In this document: one piece after another, positions 16,343 through 25,741 of the stretch
Numbering within the stretch: position 1 is the stretch's first letter
How the letters are laid out: the number at the start of each line of letters is the position of its first letter
Origin: Sva-07 sp963728195
GTDB taxonomy: Bacteria > Actinomycetota > Acidimicrobiia > Acidimicrobiales > Ilumatobacteraceae
Length of the DNA: 64,000 bases
Assembly: GCA_963728195.1 (NCBI GenBank)
Contig: CAVSIX010000003.1
Location: 124,001 to 188,000 of the forward strand
Direction: 5' to 3'
Program-made: the position numbers and the translations under genes
Notes under the pieces: generated by a model
What the model saw: the letters and a program-made list of their open reading frames with translations, nothing else
Databases searched by the model: none
What the model was told of the DNA's origin: nothing

Positions 16343-17251
16343 GTGACCACCGCCACGACGACCCCAGCGCCGGTCGACGACCGGTTCTCGTCGACCGATT
16401 GGACGCTGTTCCTGTCGGTCGCCGTCATCTGGGGCGCGTCGTTCCTGTTCATCGACATCGGACTCGACGCACTGCCGCCCGGTGTGATCACGCTGCTGCG
16501 CGTCGCGCTGGGCGCCCTGGCACTGGCAGTGCTCCCGCTCCCCCGCCGACACACGAAGATCCTCGCCGAGGATCGCCTGCGGGTCGTCGCGCTGTCGGTG
16601 ATCTGGGTCGCCGTGCCGTTCACGCTGTTCCCGATCGCCGAACAGCACATCAGCTCTGCGGTCGCCGGTCTCCTCAACGGCGGTACGCCGATCTTCGCGG
16701 CGATCTTCGCTATGGTGCTGCTGCGCCAGCCCACCCGAGGCGCTCAGCTACTCGGCATCGTCGTCGGGTTCGCCGGCGTCGTGTTCGTCAGCCTCCCGTC
16801 GATCGGCGAGGGTGCGAGCGAGACACTCGGCGTGGCGCTCGTCGTGTTGGCAACGGTGTGCTACGGATTTGCGGTGACGCTCGCCGGGCCGTTGCAGCAG
16901 CGTTACGGGTCGGTCAACCTCATGGCCAAGGTGCTGGCGCTGGCGACGATCTGGACCGCCCCGTACGGGCTGTGGCAGATCGGCGACGCCAGTTGGGAGT
17001 TGGGTCCGATCATGGCCGTCGTGGTGCTCGGCGTGATCGGCACGGGCATCGCCTTCGCGCTGATGGGCACGCTCGTCGGCCGAGTCGGTTCGACGCGGGC
17101 GTCATTCATCACGTACCTGATCCCCGTGGTCGCACTCGTGCTCGGCGTGGTGTTCCGCGGCGACGAAGTGTTCGTCCTCGAACTCGTCGGCGTGGTGCTC
17201 GTCATCGGCGGTGCGCTCCTCGCGAGCCGTCGCACCGCGTCGCCGCGCTGA
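16343..17251 (+). CDS. EamA/DMT-family transporter
   Basis: This is a 302-residue ten-helix membrane protein of the drug/metabolite transporter superfamily. Repeat one starts at FLSVAVIWGASFLFIDIG and contains LLNGGTPIFAAIFAMVLLRQ. Repeat two ends at FVLELVGVVLVIGGALLASR. The GTG at 16343 is the likely start; it is divergent from the RDD gene, with the intervening 87 bases holding both promoters. This is the third EamA exporter in the window, and its substrate is unknown. Confidence 0.85.
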   Translation: MTTATTTPAPVDDRFSSTDWTLFLSVAVIWGASFLFIDIGLDALPPGVITLLRVALGALALAVLPLPRRHTKILAEDRLRVVALSVIWVAVPFTLFPIAEQHISSAVAGLLNGGTPIFAAIFAMVLLRQPTRGAQLLGIVVGFAGVVFVSLPSIGEGASETLGVALVVLATVCYGFAVTLAGPLQQRYGSVNLMAKVLALATIWTAPYGLWQIGDASWELGPIMAVVVLGVIGTGIAFALMGTLVGRVGSTRASFITYLIPVVALVLGVVFRGDEVFVLELVGVVLVIGGALLASRRTASPR

Positions 17252-17328
17252 ACGAGATCGGCCGGACGAGTCGGACCACCCGCCATTCGGTGGTTGCTGA
17301 TCTGCGGTCCGTCGCCACCGTGGCTGCG

Positions 17329-18108
17329 CTACTGGTGGAGTCGACGTGACCGCTCGCCCCCGACGAGTTCGGGGAGGATCTCGCCGATCTGGCCGACGAG
17401 CAGCCAGTCGGCGTAGCGGTCCATCGCCGTCTCGGCGCCGTTCACGATGATCACCTGTGCGCCGGCAGCCTTCGCCCGCGGGACGCAATTCGCCGCGGGG
17501 AACACGCTGAGCGTCGAGCCGACAGCGAGCATCACGTCGCACTCGTCGCTGACCTGCATCGCCCGGTCGATCACCTCGGGCACGAGCGACTGGCCGAAAC
17601 TGATCGTGTCGCTCTTGAGGATCCCGCCGCACTCCAGGCACGCCGGATCTGCGTCGCCGGCCCGAACCCGCTCCAGCGCCTGATCCATCGGCCGTCGGTC
17701 GTCGCAGTCCCAACACCTCGTGAACCACACGGTGCCGTGCACTTCGATCACCTTCGACGGGTCATTGCCGGCCTTCTGGTGCAGCCCGTCGATGTTCTGG
17801 GTCACCACACCGTGCAGCTGGCCACGGCGTTCCAGCGCCACGACCGCGGCGTGCCCGTCGTTCGGCCGAGCCGTCCATGCCGGCGTGGTCAGGCGGTTCT
17901 GCCATGCCGCACGGCGGACTTCGGGATCTCCCAGATAGAAGCGGATGTCGGAGGCCTTCTCCGCCGCAGGGTTCTTGGTCCACAGCCCGTTGGGGCCCCG
18001 GAAGTCCGGAATCCCGGAATCGGTCGAGATCCCGGCACCGGTGAGCACCACGATGCGCTCGGCGTCGGCGACCGCCGTACGGGCGGCCTGCATCAGGTCC
18101 GTCGACAT
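17329..18108 (-). CDS. Sir2-family NAD-dependent protein deacylase
   Basis: This is a 259-residue sirtuin that removes acyl groups from lysines using NAD+. The NAD-binding motif GAGISTDSGIPDFRGPNGLW lies near residues 23-42, TQNIDGLHQKAG near residue 101 and the catalytic His in EVHGT near residue 121. Zinc is bound by the CWDC and CLEC pairs. The segment after PDFRG resembles class III/U bacterial sirtuins. An upstream ATG at 18165 is possible, but the ATG at 18108 leads straight into the conserved fold. It is convergent with the EamA gene and divergent from a small gene at 18193. Confidence 0.92.
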   Translation of the reverse strand: MSTDLMQAARTAVADAERIVVLTGAGISTDSGIPDFRGPNGLWTKNPAAEKASDIRFYLGDPEVRRAAWQNRLTTPAWTARPNDGHAAVVALERRGQLHGVVTQNIDGLHQKAGNDPSKVIEVHGTVWFTRCWDCDDRRPMDQALERVRAGDADPACLECGGILKSDTISFGQSLVPEVIDRAMQVSDECDVMLAVGSTLSVFPAANCVPRAKAAGAQVIIVNGAETAMDRYADWLLVGQIGEILPELVGGERSRRLHQ

Positions 18109-18192
18109 CACACCACTGTGACCGACACCGACGTCCACCGGCAACCTCTCGCCGATATCATCCATTCAACCTCTCAGAAAGGGTATTTTCAC

Positions 18193-18414
18193 ATGGGTCT
18201 GTTTGATGCGATCAAGGGTCTTCTCTCGAGCGACGGCCTCGGTGGAGTGCTCGAATCGACCGGGCTCGGCGAGCATGTCGAAGGACTGCTCGGCGATGGG
18301 ACCGCACTGGCCGAGAACTTCGGACTCGACGTCGGTCAGGCCACCGAATCGCTGGGTCTCGACGGCATCGCCGATGCACTTCCCGTCGACCTCGGCGAGG
18401 CCACCGCCCCCTGA
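18193..18414 (+). CDS. Small acidic hypothetical protein
   Basis: This is a 73-residue, strongly acidic protein starting MGLFDAIKGLLSSDGLGGVL, rich in Gly, Leu, Asp and Glu and without basic residues beyond the N-terminus. AGAAAGGG lies eight bases in front of the ATG, one of the best ribosome-binding sites in the window, and an AT-richer stretch precedes it. It is not recognised as a known domain. Amphipathic helices with repeated GLG/LGL turns are likely. Two family B repeats follow the stop codon. Confidence 0.6.
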   Translation: MGLFDAIKGLLSSDGLGGVLESTGLGEHVEGLLGDGTALAENFGLDVGQATESLGLDGIADALPVDLGEATAP

Positions 18415-18423
18415 ATCCGCCCT

Positions 18424-18525
18424 GCGATGAGCGAAGCGCCGGTATCAGGTCCGTTCGCTCATCACTGAGGCGGCAACACACCCTGCGATGAGCGAAGCGC
18501 CGGTATCAGGTCCGTTCGCTCATCG
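18424..18525. repeat. Family B palindromic repeat, two direct copies
   Basis: Two nearly identical 40-bp stem-loops, at 18424-18463 and 18485-18525, each have GATGAGCGAA and TTCGCTCATC arms around the centre GCGCCGGTATCAGGTCCG. Reverse-complemented, this centre resembles that of the copy at 11444. They sit between the converging small acidic gene and the aminotransferase gene and may stop transcription from both sides. Confidence 0.85.
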
Positions 18526-18533
18526 GAGCGCGG

Positions 18534-19862
18534 TCAGGTCAATGCGGCCAGCGCGGCGGCGAAGACCTCGGTGTGGCGATCGACGTCGGCGGGAGCATGC
18601 GCTGGCGACAGCAGTGCCATGTTGTGGAACGGCGTCATCAGGATGCCCCGGTTGATCGCCCACAGGTGCATGAACGCATCGAGCCGATCGTCGACAGCGG
18701 CCGCGGCGTCGGCGCCGTTGATCGGCAGCGGGCAGAACCAGTACTCGGCGCGGCAGCCGAGCTGCTGCACCGACCACTCCAGGCGGTGCTGCTCGATGGC
18801 GTCGGCGACGCCCTCGGTCCAGCGCATGGCGAGTGGGATCATCCGCTCGTAGTCGCCCGGCAGCAGCGTCGCCGACAGCGTCGCTCGGATCGCGGCCGTC
18901 GCCATCGCACTTCCCGCGAGCGTGCCGCCCACGCCTCCGACATCGGCGTCGTGGCCGTGGAGGACCGGATCGAGCGCCACCGCGAGGTCGTCGGTCGTCC
19001 CGTACGTGGCGACCGGGAACCCGCCACCGATCGGCTTGCCGATCACCACGATGTCGGGGTCGAGTCCCCAAGCCTGCGTACAGCCGCCCGGCCCCGCCGA
19101 GATCGTGTGGGTCTCGTCGATGATCAACACGACACCGTGGCGGCGCGTGATCTCACGGACGGCGTCGTGGTAGCCGGGCTGCGGCAGCACGATGCCGATG
19201 TTCGTCAGTGCCGGCTCCATCAGCAGTGCTGCGACGTCGCCGTGTGCGAGTGCGGCATCCAGCGCATCGAGATCGTTGAACGGCACCACGCGGGTCGTCA
19301 CGGCGGGGTCGACCTGGGGACCGATGGCGCCCGGACGGCTGATCACATGGCCTTCGGGACCGAGAATCGCGAGCGTCTCGTCGACCGTGCCGTGATAGCA
19401 CCAGTCGATCACGGCGACCTTCGGGCGTCCTGTGACGTAGCGCGCGAACCGGAGCACGAACCGGTTGGCGTCGGTGGCCGACGTCGTCAGCTGCCACTTC
19501 GCCATCCCGAAACGGCGATGCAGTTCATCGGCCACCCACGCGGCATCCTCGCTCGGCAGCATCGTCGTCGATCGCTCCAGTACGGCGTGGATACCCGCAC
19601 GGCGATGCCCGGTCATCGCGCCGGTGTCACCGAGGCAGAAGTCGACGTACTCGATGCCGTCGACGTCGGTGAACCGCGCACCGTCCGCTTCGGCGACGTG
19701 GATCGGAAACGCCCCCGGCCAGCGGGTCATCCACGGCATCGGCACGCCGGCGAGCAGGTGGCGCCGCCCCTCGTCGGCCAGTTGTCCCGAGCGGGGATGC
19801 AGCTCGACGAATCGGCGCTCCTCGTCGGCCATCAGCTCTGCCAGTCGCTCACGTGAGATCAC
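18534..19862 (-). CDS. Class III PLP-dependent aminotransferase (glutamate-1-semialdehyde aminomutase-like)
   Basis: This is a 442-residue fold-type I PLP enzyme. The Schiff-base Lys is K276 in VIGKPIGGGFP, and the PLP-contacting Asp lies in VLIIDETHTISAGPGG. The N-terminal part (DGARFTDVDGIEYVDFCLGDTGAMTGH) is like GSA aminomutases, but a hemL function is not implied; the substrate is probably a different omega- or beta-amino compound. It is divergent from prfC, with only 23 bases between the start codons. Confidence 0.87.
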   Translation of the reverse strand: MISRERLAELMADEERRFVELHPRSGQLADEGRRHLLAGVPMPWMTRWPGAFPIHVAEADGARFTDVDGIEYVDFCLGDTGAMTGHRRAGIHAVLERSTTMLPSEDAAWVADELHRRFGMAKWQLTTSATDANRFVLRFARYVTGRPKVAVIDWCYHGTVDETLAILGPEGHVISRPGAIGPQVDPAVTTRVVPFNDLDALDAALAHGDVAALLMEPALTNIGIVLPQPGYHDAVREITRRHGVVLIIDETHTISAGPGGCTQAWGLDPDIVVIGKPIGGGFPVATYGTTDDLAVALDPVLHGHDADVGGVGGTLAGSAMATAAIRATLSATLLPGDYERMIPLAMRWTEGVADAIEQHRLEWSVQQLGCRAEYWFCPLPINGADAAAAVDDRLDAFMHLWAINRGILMTPFHNMALLSPAHAPADVDRHTEVFAAALAALT

Positions 19863-19885
19863 GGGCCGACGGTAGCCTCGATCAG

Positions 19886-21466
19886 ATGTCCGCTCAGGTG
19901 CTCAGCGAAGCCGCGCGTCGGCGCACGTTCGCGATCATCAGTCACCCCGACGCGGGCAAGACCACCCTCACCGAGAAGTTCCTGCTGTATGCCGGTGCCA
20001 TCACGTCCGGTGGTGCGGTGAAGGCCCACGAGGGTCGCCGGGCGGCGACGTCGGACTGGATGGACATGGAGCAGAAGCGCGGGATCTCGATCTCGTCGAC
20101 GGCGCTCAACTTCCCGTACCGAGACCACGAACTCAACCTGCTCGACACGCCTGGCCACCGCGACTTCTCCGAGGACACCTACCGCGTGCTCGCCGCCGTC
20201 GACGCCGTGGTGATGGTGCTCGATTCGGCGAAGGGGATCGAGCCGCAGACGCTCAAGCTGTTCGAGGTGTGCCGATCGCGCAATCTGCCGGTGATCACGT
20301 TCCTCAACAAGCTCGACCGGCCCGGCATGGAGCCGCTCGAGCTGCTCGACCAGATCGAGGAGCAGATCGGCCTGCGCCCGACCCCCGCCACGTGGCCGGT
20401 CGGATCGTTCGGCGACCTGCGCGGCGTGATCGACCGGCGCACCGACGTCTTCACACGGTTCACCCGCACCGCCCGCGGCAGCCAGATCGCTCCGGAGGAG
20501 GACGTGCCGGCCGAGCGCGCCGCCGCCGAGGAAGGCGCCGCCTGGACCAAGAGCACCGAAGAGTCCGAACTGCTCAGTGCGATGGAGGCCGACGTCGACA
20601 TGGCGTCGTTCCTCGCCGGCGAGTCGACCCCGGTGTTCGCCGGCTCGGCGCTCACCAACTTCGGCGTGCGCCACCTGCTCGACGCAATCGTCGACCTCGC
20701 CCCGGCGCCGATGCCGCGGCTCGACGTCGACGACAAGCCACGGCACCTCGACGAACCGTGCTCGGCGTTCGTGTTCAAGGTGCAGGCCAACATGGACCGC
20801 AACCACCGCGACCGCATCGCGTTCGCCCGCATCTGTTCGGGCCGGTTCGATCGCGGGATGGTGATGACGTGTGAACGCACCGGCAAGCCGTTCGCCACCA
20901 AGTACGCATCGACCGTGTTCGGTGCCGAACGGACCACCGTCGACGAGGCGTTTCCCGGCGACGTCGTCGGGCTCGTCAACGCCACGGGACTCAACCTCGG
21001 CGACACGCTGTTCGACGAGAGCGGCCCGAGCGTGAAGTTCCCGCCGATCCCGGCCTTCGCCCCCGAGGTGTTCGCCACGGCGAGGCCGCTCGACACCGGC
21101 AAGATGAAGCAGTTCCGCAAGGGCCTCGATCAGCTCAACGAAGAGGGCGTCGTCCAGGTGCTGAAGGACCCGGACTGGGGCGACGCATCACCGGTGCTCG
21201 CGGCGGTCGGCCAGCTGCAGTTCGACGTCTTCTCGAACCGGCTCGACATCGAGTTCAACGCACCGATCGAGATCGTGTCCGCGCCGTATCAGGCGATCCG
21301 ACTGACCGACAAGGAGTCCGCAGACACGCTGCGCGAGAAGCCGGGAGTGCGGATCCTCGCCCGGCTCGACGGGCACCTCGTCGCCCTGTTCGAGAACAAG
21401 TACGCACTCGCTCGCATCGAGCAGAACGAACCCGAACTCACGCTCGATCACATCATCGCCGGCTGA
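19886..21466 (+). CDS. prfC: Peptide chain release factor 3
   Basis: RF3 is a translational GTPase that recycles RF1/RF2 from the ribosome after termination. At 526 residues it has the family length. G1 is SHPDAGKTT, the switch I region contains QKRGISIS, G3 is DTPGHRDF and G4 is NKLDRPG. C-terminal domains II and III follow (FVFKVQANMDRNHRDRIAF, AVGQLQFDVF). The ATG at 19886 starts directly with SAQVLSEAARRRTFAIISH, as in other RF3 proteins. Two family B repeats follow the stop codon immediately. Confidence 0.96.
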   Translation: MSAQVLSEAARRRTFAIISHPDAGKTTLTEKFLLYAGAITSGGAVKAHEGRRAATSDWMDMEQKRGISISSTALNFPYRDHELNLLDTPGHRDFSEDTYRVLAAVDAVVMVLDSAKGIEPQTLKLFEVCRSRNLPVITFLNKLDRPGMEPLELLDQIEEQIGLRPTPATWPVGSFGDLRGVIDRRTDVFTRFTRTARGSQIAPEEDVPAERAAAEEGAAWTKSTEESELLSAMEADVDMASFLAGESTPVFAGSALTNFGVRHLLDAIVDLAPAPMPRLDVDDKPRHLDEPCSAFVFKVQANMDRNHRDRIAFARICSGRFDRGMVMTCERTGKPFATKYASTVFGAERTTVDEAFPGDVVGLVNATGLNLGDTLFDESGPSVKFPPIPAFAPEVFATARPLDTGKMKQFRKGLDQLNEEGVVQVLKDPDWGDASPVLAAVGQLQFDVFSNRLDIEFNAPIEIVSAPYQAIRLTDKESADTLREKPGVRILARLDGHLVALFENKYALARIEQNEPELTLDHIIAG

Positions 21467-21569
21467 GCGATGAGCGAAACGACCACAGAGCGGCTGTTCG
21501 CTCATCGCAGGCCGACGAACCCGCTCAGCGATGAGCGAAACGACCACAGAGCGGCTGTTCGCTCATCGC
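21467..21569. repeat. Family B palindromic repeat, two identical direct copies
   Basis: Two identical 42-bp units, at 21467-21508 and 21528-21569, have arms GCGATGAGCGAA and TTCGCTCATCGC around ACGACCACAGAGCGGCTG. The first begins only a base after the prfC stop codon. The converging DUF2207 gene ends 26 bases further on. Exact identity of the two copies indicates recent duplication or ongoing homogenisation. Confidence 0.88.
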
Positions 21570-21595
21570 AGGACGGGCAGCGGGTCGCTGATCGC

Positions 21596-23392
21596 TCACC
21601 ACGAACCCGAGCTTCCGCCGCCACCACCGCCACCGACGCCTCCTCCCCCTCCGCCGCCTCCGCCGGAGCTCGACGGTGGCGTGTGCGACGACGAGAACGC
21701 TGAGCCCGCCGTGTACAGCAACAACGGTCCTGCGAGTGCCACCTGGGGATCGGGAATGTTCGAGGCCTCGACCGCCTTGGACCACGCTTCGGCGGCTCCG
21801 AGCGCCACTGCCCATGCGCTGTACTCGCGCACGAGCCCTTGCTCCCACGCCCAGTCGACGTGGCGACCCTCGCTCGCGGCGAGGAACCGGCGGAACGACT
21901 CCGACCGCAGCGCCAGCGCAGAGCCGGTGACGGTACGCGAAGCGAACATCGGCCGGTAGGCGATCGCTGCGACCAGCAGGGGGACGAGCATGCCCGCGAC
22001 CACGGCGAGCCACGGCGACGCCAACACCCGCCAGAACACCTCGGTGCTCGCCAGCACGAAGACACTGACGACCAACGTCGCAACGGCCAACAACATCACC
22101 GACAACCCGACCAGCTTCGCCGGCGTCGTCATGCGTCCGCCCGGCCCACCGCTCGACCACCAATCGGCATTCGAGGCGAACGCCAGCTGCTCGCTACGGA
22201 TCGCGTTCCAGGTTGCGGTGAACTCCTTGTCGTAGCTCCCGAGCTCCACGACGTCGCCCTGCGCGAACAGGCGCTGCAGATGTGCGAGGTCGACGGCGCT
22301 GAGCCGGGACGTGTCCGAACCGCGAGTCAGCCGGACGGTGCCGCCGTCGTCGGTCGCGACGAGGGCCTCGTCGGCGATCATCTCGGAGAACCACGCAGAG
22401 ACCGACTCGTCGTCGACCGCCTCGCGCAACACGACCGCCGCCTGCCACGGCTCGAGACCCCGGGGCGGAACGAACTCGATCGTCGCCAGCTCGGCGAGGC
22501 GCGAGTCGGGCACCCGATACGTCGCCACGTCTCGGCGCCGGGCCTGCTCGCCGGGCATCGGCAGCTCCCCGAACGCCGCCTCCGTCGCCCCACCTGCGAG
22601 CACGGTGTTGCTTCCCGCAGCGCGGCCCACCAGGTACACGAGTGCCGCCGCCGCCAGTCCGAGGGGGATCATCAGCACACCCAGCGGACGGAACCCTGAG
22701 GGAATCGCCCCAGGTGGATCGGGGATCGTCGGCAACGTCGGCGTGGTCAGCGATGCGATCGTGCCACCGACGGTGATGCCCTCGCCGGGCGCCAAGGGTT
22801 CGATCACCGCAACGAGATTGCCCGACTCACCCTGTTCGAAGTCGCACCCGCCGATCGCCTCTCGAGCACCGACGAAGCAGTCGACCGAGTCGAACTCGAA
22901 TCCGGTGAGCACCACCTCGAAGCGCTGGGTCTCGAATGTCTCGTCGTTGCCGATGATGTCGAGGTCCAGACGGCCGCTGCCCAGGTCGGCATCCGGCAGG
23001 CGATAGCCGAGGACGTAGCGGTGCCGACCGGTGAACGTGACGGCGGGATCGCCGATGCGGATCCTGGTCTCGTCTCCGATCACCACCACGTCGAGTTCTG
23101 CGTTCGCATCCGGCGACTCCGCGACGACGTCGGTCGGGACACCGAAATCGGTGGGAATGATCCGCTGGTAGCCGCGCCGTTCGGTGAGGCCGAAGTCGAT
23201 GTCGACGACCTCGCGCACGTTCACGCCGCCGGCGTCGGCGGGCCAGACGGTCACCTGCTTGGCGTCGAAGTGCTCGGGTCGGATCACCGACTCGTCGCCG
23301 GCGCCGATCACGCCGAAGCCGGCGAGCAACGTCATCACGGCGATCGCCGACCCGACGAGGAGGTGTTGCCAGAACGAGACCGTGCGCAGCAT
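21596..23392 (-). CDS. DUF2207 domain-containing membrane protein
   Basis: This is a 598-residue membrane protein. An N-terminal anchor (HLLVGSAIAVMTLLAGFGVI) is followed by an extracytoplasmic domain with FGLTERRGYQRIIPTDFG, the usual start of DUF2207. A second helix lies near LMIPLGLAAAALVYLVG, then a soluble region and two more helices around residues 440-490. The tail is a long Ser/Gly run ending GSSGSW, a hallmark of this family. Its function is unknown. The ATG at 23392 puts the anchor at the N-terminus; the frame continues to 23455. It is divergent from the gene at 23507. Confidence 0.85.
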   Translation of the reverse strand: MLRTVSFWQHLLVGSAIAVMTLLAGFGVIGAGDESVIRPEHFDAKQVTVWPADAGGVNVREVVDIDFGLTERRGYQRIIPTDFGVPTDVVAESPDANAELDVVVIGDETRIRIGDPAVTFTGRHRYVLGYRLPDADLGSGRLDLDIIGNDETFETQRFEVVLTGFEFDSVDCFVGAREAIGGCDFEQGESGNLVAVIEPLAPGEGITVGGTIASLTTPTLPTIPDPPGAIPSGFRPLGVLMIPLGLAAAALVYLVGRAAGSNTVLAGGATEAAFGELPMPGEQARRRDVATYRVPDSRLAELATIEFVPPRGLEPWQAAVVLREAVDDESVSAWFSEMIADEALVATDDGGTVRLTRGSDTSRLSAVDLAHLQRLFAQGDVVELGSYDKEFTATWNAIRSEQLAFASNADWWSSGGPGGRMTTPAKLVGLSVMLLAVATLVVSVFVLASTEVFWRVLASPWLAVVAGMLVPLLVAAIAYRPMFASRTVTGSALALRSESFRRFLAASEGRHVDWAWEQGLVREYSAWAVALGAAEAWSKAVEASNIPDPQVALAGPLLLYTAGSAFSSSHTPPSSSGGGGGGGGGVGGGGGGGSSGSW

Positions 23393-23506
23393 CGGCCCAG
23401 TCTGGCCCTGCGCCCCGTCATCGAGCGGTTCCGCTCCGGTCGGCGTAGCGCCCACTGTCCTGGCACCGGCTCCTTCCCCGACAGTTCCACACCCGAAGGA
23501 GGCCCC

Positions 23507-24127
23507 GTGACCGAGATCTCATCGCCGTCCACACCAGGCGCAGACGCATCGCAGCGCGCCGCAATGATCACCGTACGCCCGTGGCTCGATCCGGTCGTCG
23601 ACGACGACGGATTCGACCCCCGGTCGAGATATGTCGAAGTCTTCTGGTTGGGTGTGCTCGGTCCCACCGCGACATGGTTGCTCCGCCGACTGGTCGCCGG
23701 ACTCGAACGATCGCCCGACGGCTACGTGCTCGATCTGCACGCCACCGCGCAGGCGATGGGACTCAGCTACGCGAGCGGACGCTCCTCACCGTTCAGCAAA
23801 GCACTCCAACGCTGCGTCATGTTCGGCCTCGCCCACCCGATCGACGGCGGCCTCGCCGTGCGCCGACGTGTCCCACCGATCAGCTTTCGCCACCTACGGC
23901 GCATGCCGCAATCGGTCCAGGCCGCGCACGCCGATTGGGTCCACACGACGGTCGGTGTCGACGAACTGACGCGGGCGCACCGCTTGGCGACGACGATGCT
24001 CGAACTCGGCGACGACCCGTCGGAGATCGAACACCACCTCGTTGCTCTCGGTGTCAGCGATGCGGTGGCGGCGGAGGCGGCCGACAACGCCGCCCGCCTC
24101 GGCGACGACGTCAGACGGGTGGGTTGA
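23507..24127 (+). CDS. Conserved actinobacterial hypothetical protein
   Basis: This is a 206-residue soluble protein of unknown function. A central segment (VFWLGVLGPTATWLLRRL, then LDLHATAQAMGL and PFSKALQRCVMFGL) looks like a winged-helix fold, followed by the basic stretch RRRVPPISFRHLRRMP. The C-terminus is helical and acidic. AAGGAGG sits five bases before the GTG start at 23507, which supports the start. The 3' end overlaps the converging pepA gene by 17 bases. Similar proteins are, as far as I recall, widespread in actinobacteria without an assigned role. Confidence 0.75.
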   Translation: MTEISSPSTPGADASQRAAMITVRPWLDPVVDDDGFDPRSRYVEVFWLGVLGPTATWLLRRLVAGLERSPDGYVLDLHATAQAMGLSYASGRSSPFSKALQRCVMFGLAHPIDGGLAVRRRVPPISFRHLRRMPQSVQAAHADWVHTTVGVDELTRAHRLATTMLELGDDPSEIEHHLVALGVSDAVAAEAADNAARLGDDVRRVG

Positions 24128-25589
24128 AGTTCGACGCGAGGTCGATCAGCAACCGGGTGCCGAAACCTGTCGCACCCTTGGCGTAGATCCCGTCGTCGCC
24201 GTCGACCATCATCGGACCGGCGATGTCGAGGTGCGCCCACGGGACGTCGCCGGCGAACTCGCTGAGGAAGATCGACGCCGTGATCGCACCGGCATAGGGG
24301 CCGCCGATGTTCTTCATGTCGGCGACGACCGAGTCGAGCAGCTTGCGATATCGCTCGGTCGCCAACGGGAGCTGCCAGATCGGTTCGTCGGTGGAGTCCG
24401 AGCGCTCGAGCAACTGGTCGACGAGCGCCTGGCTCGACCCGAGCACCGCAGCGACCTGCGGGCCGAGCGCAGCCATGGCGGCACCGGTGAGCGTGGCGAT
24501 GTCGACGATCGCGTCGGGCGCCTCCTCGACGGCGAGCGACAGACCGTCGGCCAGGACGAGACGACCCTCGGCATCGGTGTTGTGGATCTCGACGGTCTTG
24601 CCGTTGCGCATCGTCAGCACGTCGCCGAGTTTGAGCGCACTGCCCGACGGCATGTTGTCGGTGCACATCAGCCACGCCGTCACCTTGGTCCTGACCTCGA
24701 GGTCCTGCAGGGCACTCATCGTGGCGAGCACCGCAGCCGCGCCGGACATGTCCATCTTCATGTTCTGGTGGAAGACGTCGTGACCCTTGAGGGAGATGCC
24801 GCCCGAGTCGTACATGATCCCCTTGCCGACGAGGGCGAGGTGACCGGTCGCATTCCTCGGCGACCACGTCAACTTGACCATTCGAGGTGGCTCGGTCGAC
24901 CCGCGGTTCACACCGAGGAGGCCACCGCAGCCCAGCTGCTGCAACTGATCCTTGTTGAACACCTCGACCTCGAGGCCGGTCGACTTCCCGATCTCGACAG
25001 CCTTGGCAGCGAGTTCCTTCGCGTTGAGATGGGTGGGAGGCGTGTTCGCGAGCTCACGGGCGAACGCCGCCGCTGACGCGACCACCTTGCCGCGCTCGGC
25101 GCCCTTGGCGACGTCCTTTGCCCGCTTGTCGCCGCCGACCAGTGTCAGGCTCTCGAGGCGCGAGGCGTTGGAGGGCTCGTTCTTCAGCCCGGTGTAGCGG
25201 TACGACGCGAGCAGGACACCCTCGGCGACCGCTTGCGCTGCGACCGCGCCATCGACGTTGTCGACGTCGGCGAGGTTCGTCGCGACATGTGCGTGCTTCG
25301 GTACCGCTCTCGCGAATGCGGCGGCGGCCGAGCGCAGTCCCGACGCGTCGATCGTGCCCGGATCACCGATGCCGATCGCCACCGCCACGCCGTCGCTCGT
25401 CGGCACGGTGAGCACCTGACCTGCCTTGCCGTCGAATCCGTTCGCCTCCAGCGCAGACCGGTTCAGCCCGACCTGACGCGGCACGGCACCCTTGGTGGAA
25501 ACCGCCCATCCCACCGCCGTTGCGGTCTTCGGAGCAGAGCGTGCCGTCGAAACGGCGACGGCGGACACGGTGGCACTGGCGTCGGTCAT
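24111..25589 (-). CDS. pepA: Leucyl aminopeptidase (M17 family)
   Basis: This is a 492-residue dinuclear-metal aminopeptidase that removes N-terminal residues from peptides. The catalytic core has the metal and Lys segment VGKGIMYDSGGISLKG, KMDMSGAAAVLATM and the signature NTDAEGRLVLADGLS. The N-terminal macro-like domain spans about residues 1-160. It is homohexameric in the family. The ATG at 25589 fits family length; the frame runs further upstream into arginine-rich sequence. It is divergent from the amino-acid ABC transporter operon, with 152 bases for both promoters. Confidence 0.93.
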   Translation of the reverse strand: MTDASATVSAVAVSTARSAPKTATAVGWAVSTKGAVPRQVGLNRSALEANGFDGKAGQVLTVPTSDGVAVAIGIGDPGTIDASGLRSAAAAFARAVPKHAHVATNLADVDNVDGAVAAQAVAEGVLLASYRYTGLKNEPSNASRLESLTLVGGDKRAKDVAKGAERGKVVASAAAFARELANTPPTHLNAKELAAKAVEIGKSTGLEVEVFNKDQLQQLGCGGLLGVNRGSTEPPRMVKLTWSPRNATGHLALVGKGIMYDSGGISLKGHDVFHQNMKMDMSGAAAVLATMSALQDLEVRTKVTAWLMCTDNMPSGSALKLGDVLTMRNGKTVEIHNTDAEGRLVLADGLSLAVEEAPDAIVDIATLTGAAMAALGPQVAAVLGSSQALVDQLLERSDSTDEPIWQLPLATERYRKLLDSVVADMKNIGGPYAGAITASIFLSEFAGDVPWAHLDIAGPMMVDGDDGIYAKGATGFGTRLLIDLASNFNPPV

Positions 25590-25741
25590 GGGCCACAGTC
25601 TGGCCCGACGATCGCTCGATGCGCCACCGCAACGGTTGCCCCGCCCCTGGTGACCGTCTAGTTTCCAGTGGCAGGTAGCCACGAGGTTGCCGTGAGGTGA
25701 ACAACAGCATCGCCGGACCGGCGAAGCGGATGGGGGAACCG

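Noticed and set aside
16255..16648. N-terminal extension of the RDD protein up to 16648
   Set aside because: It overlaps the divergent EamA gene and is charged low-complexity sequence.
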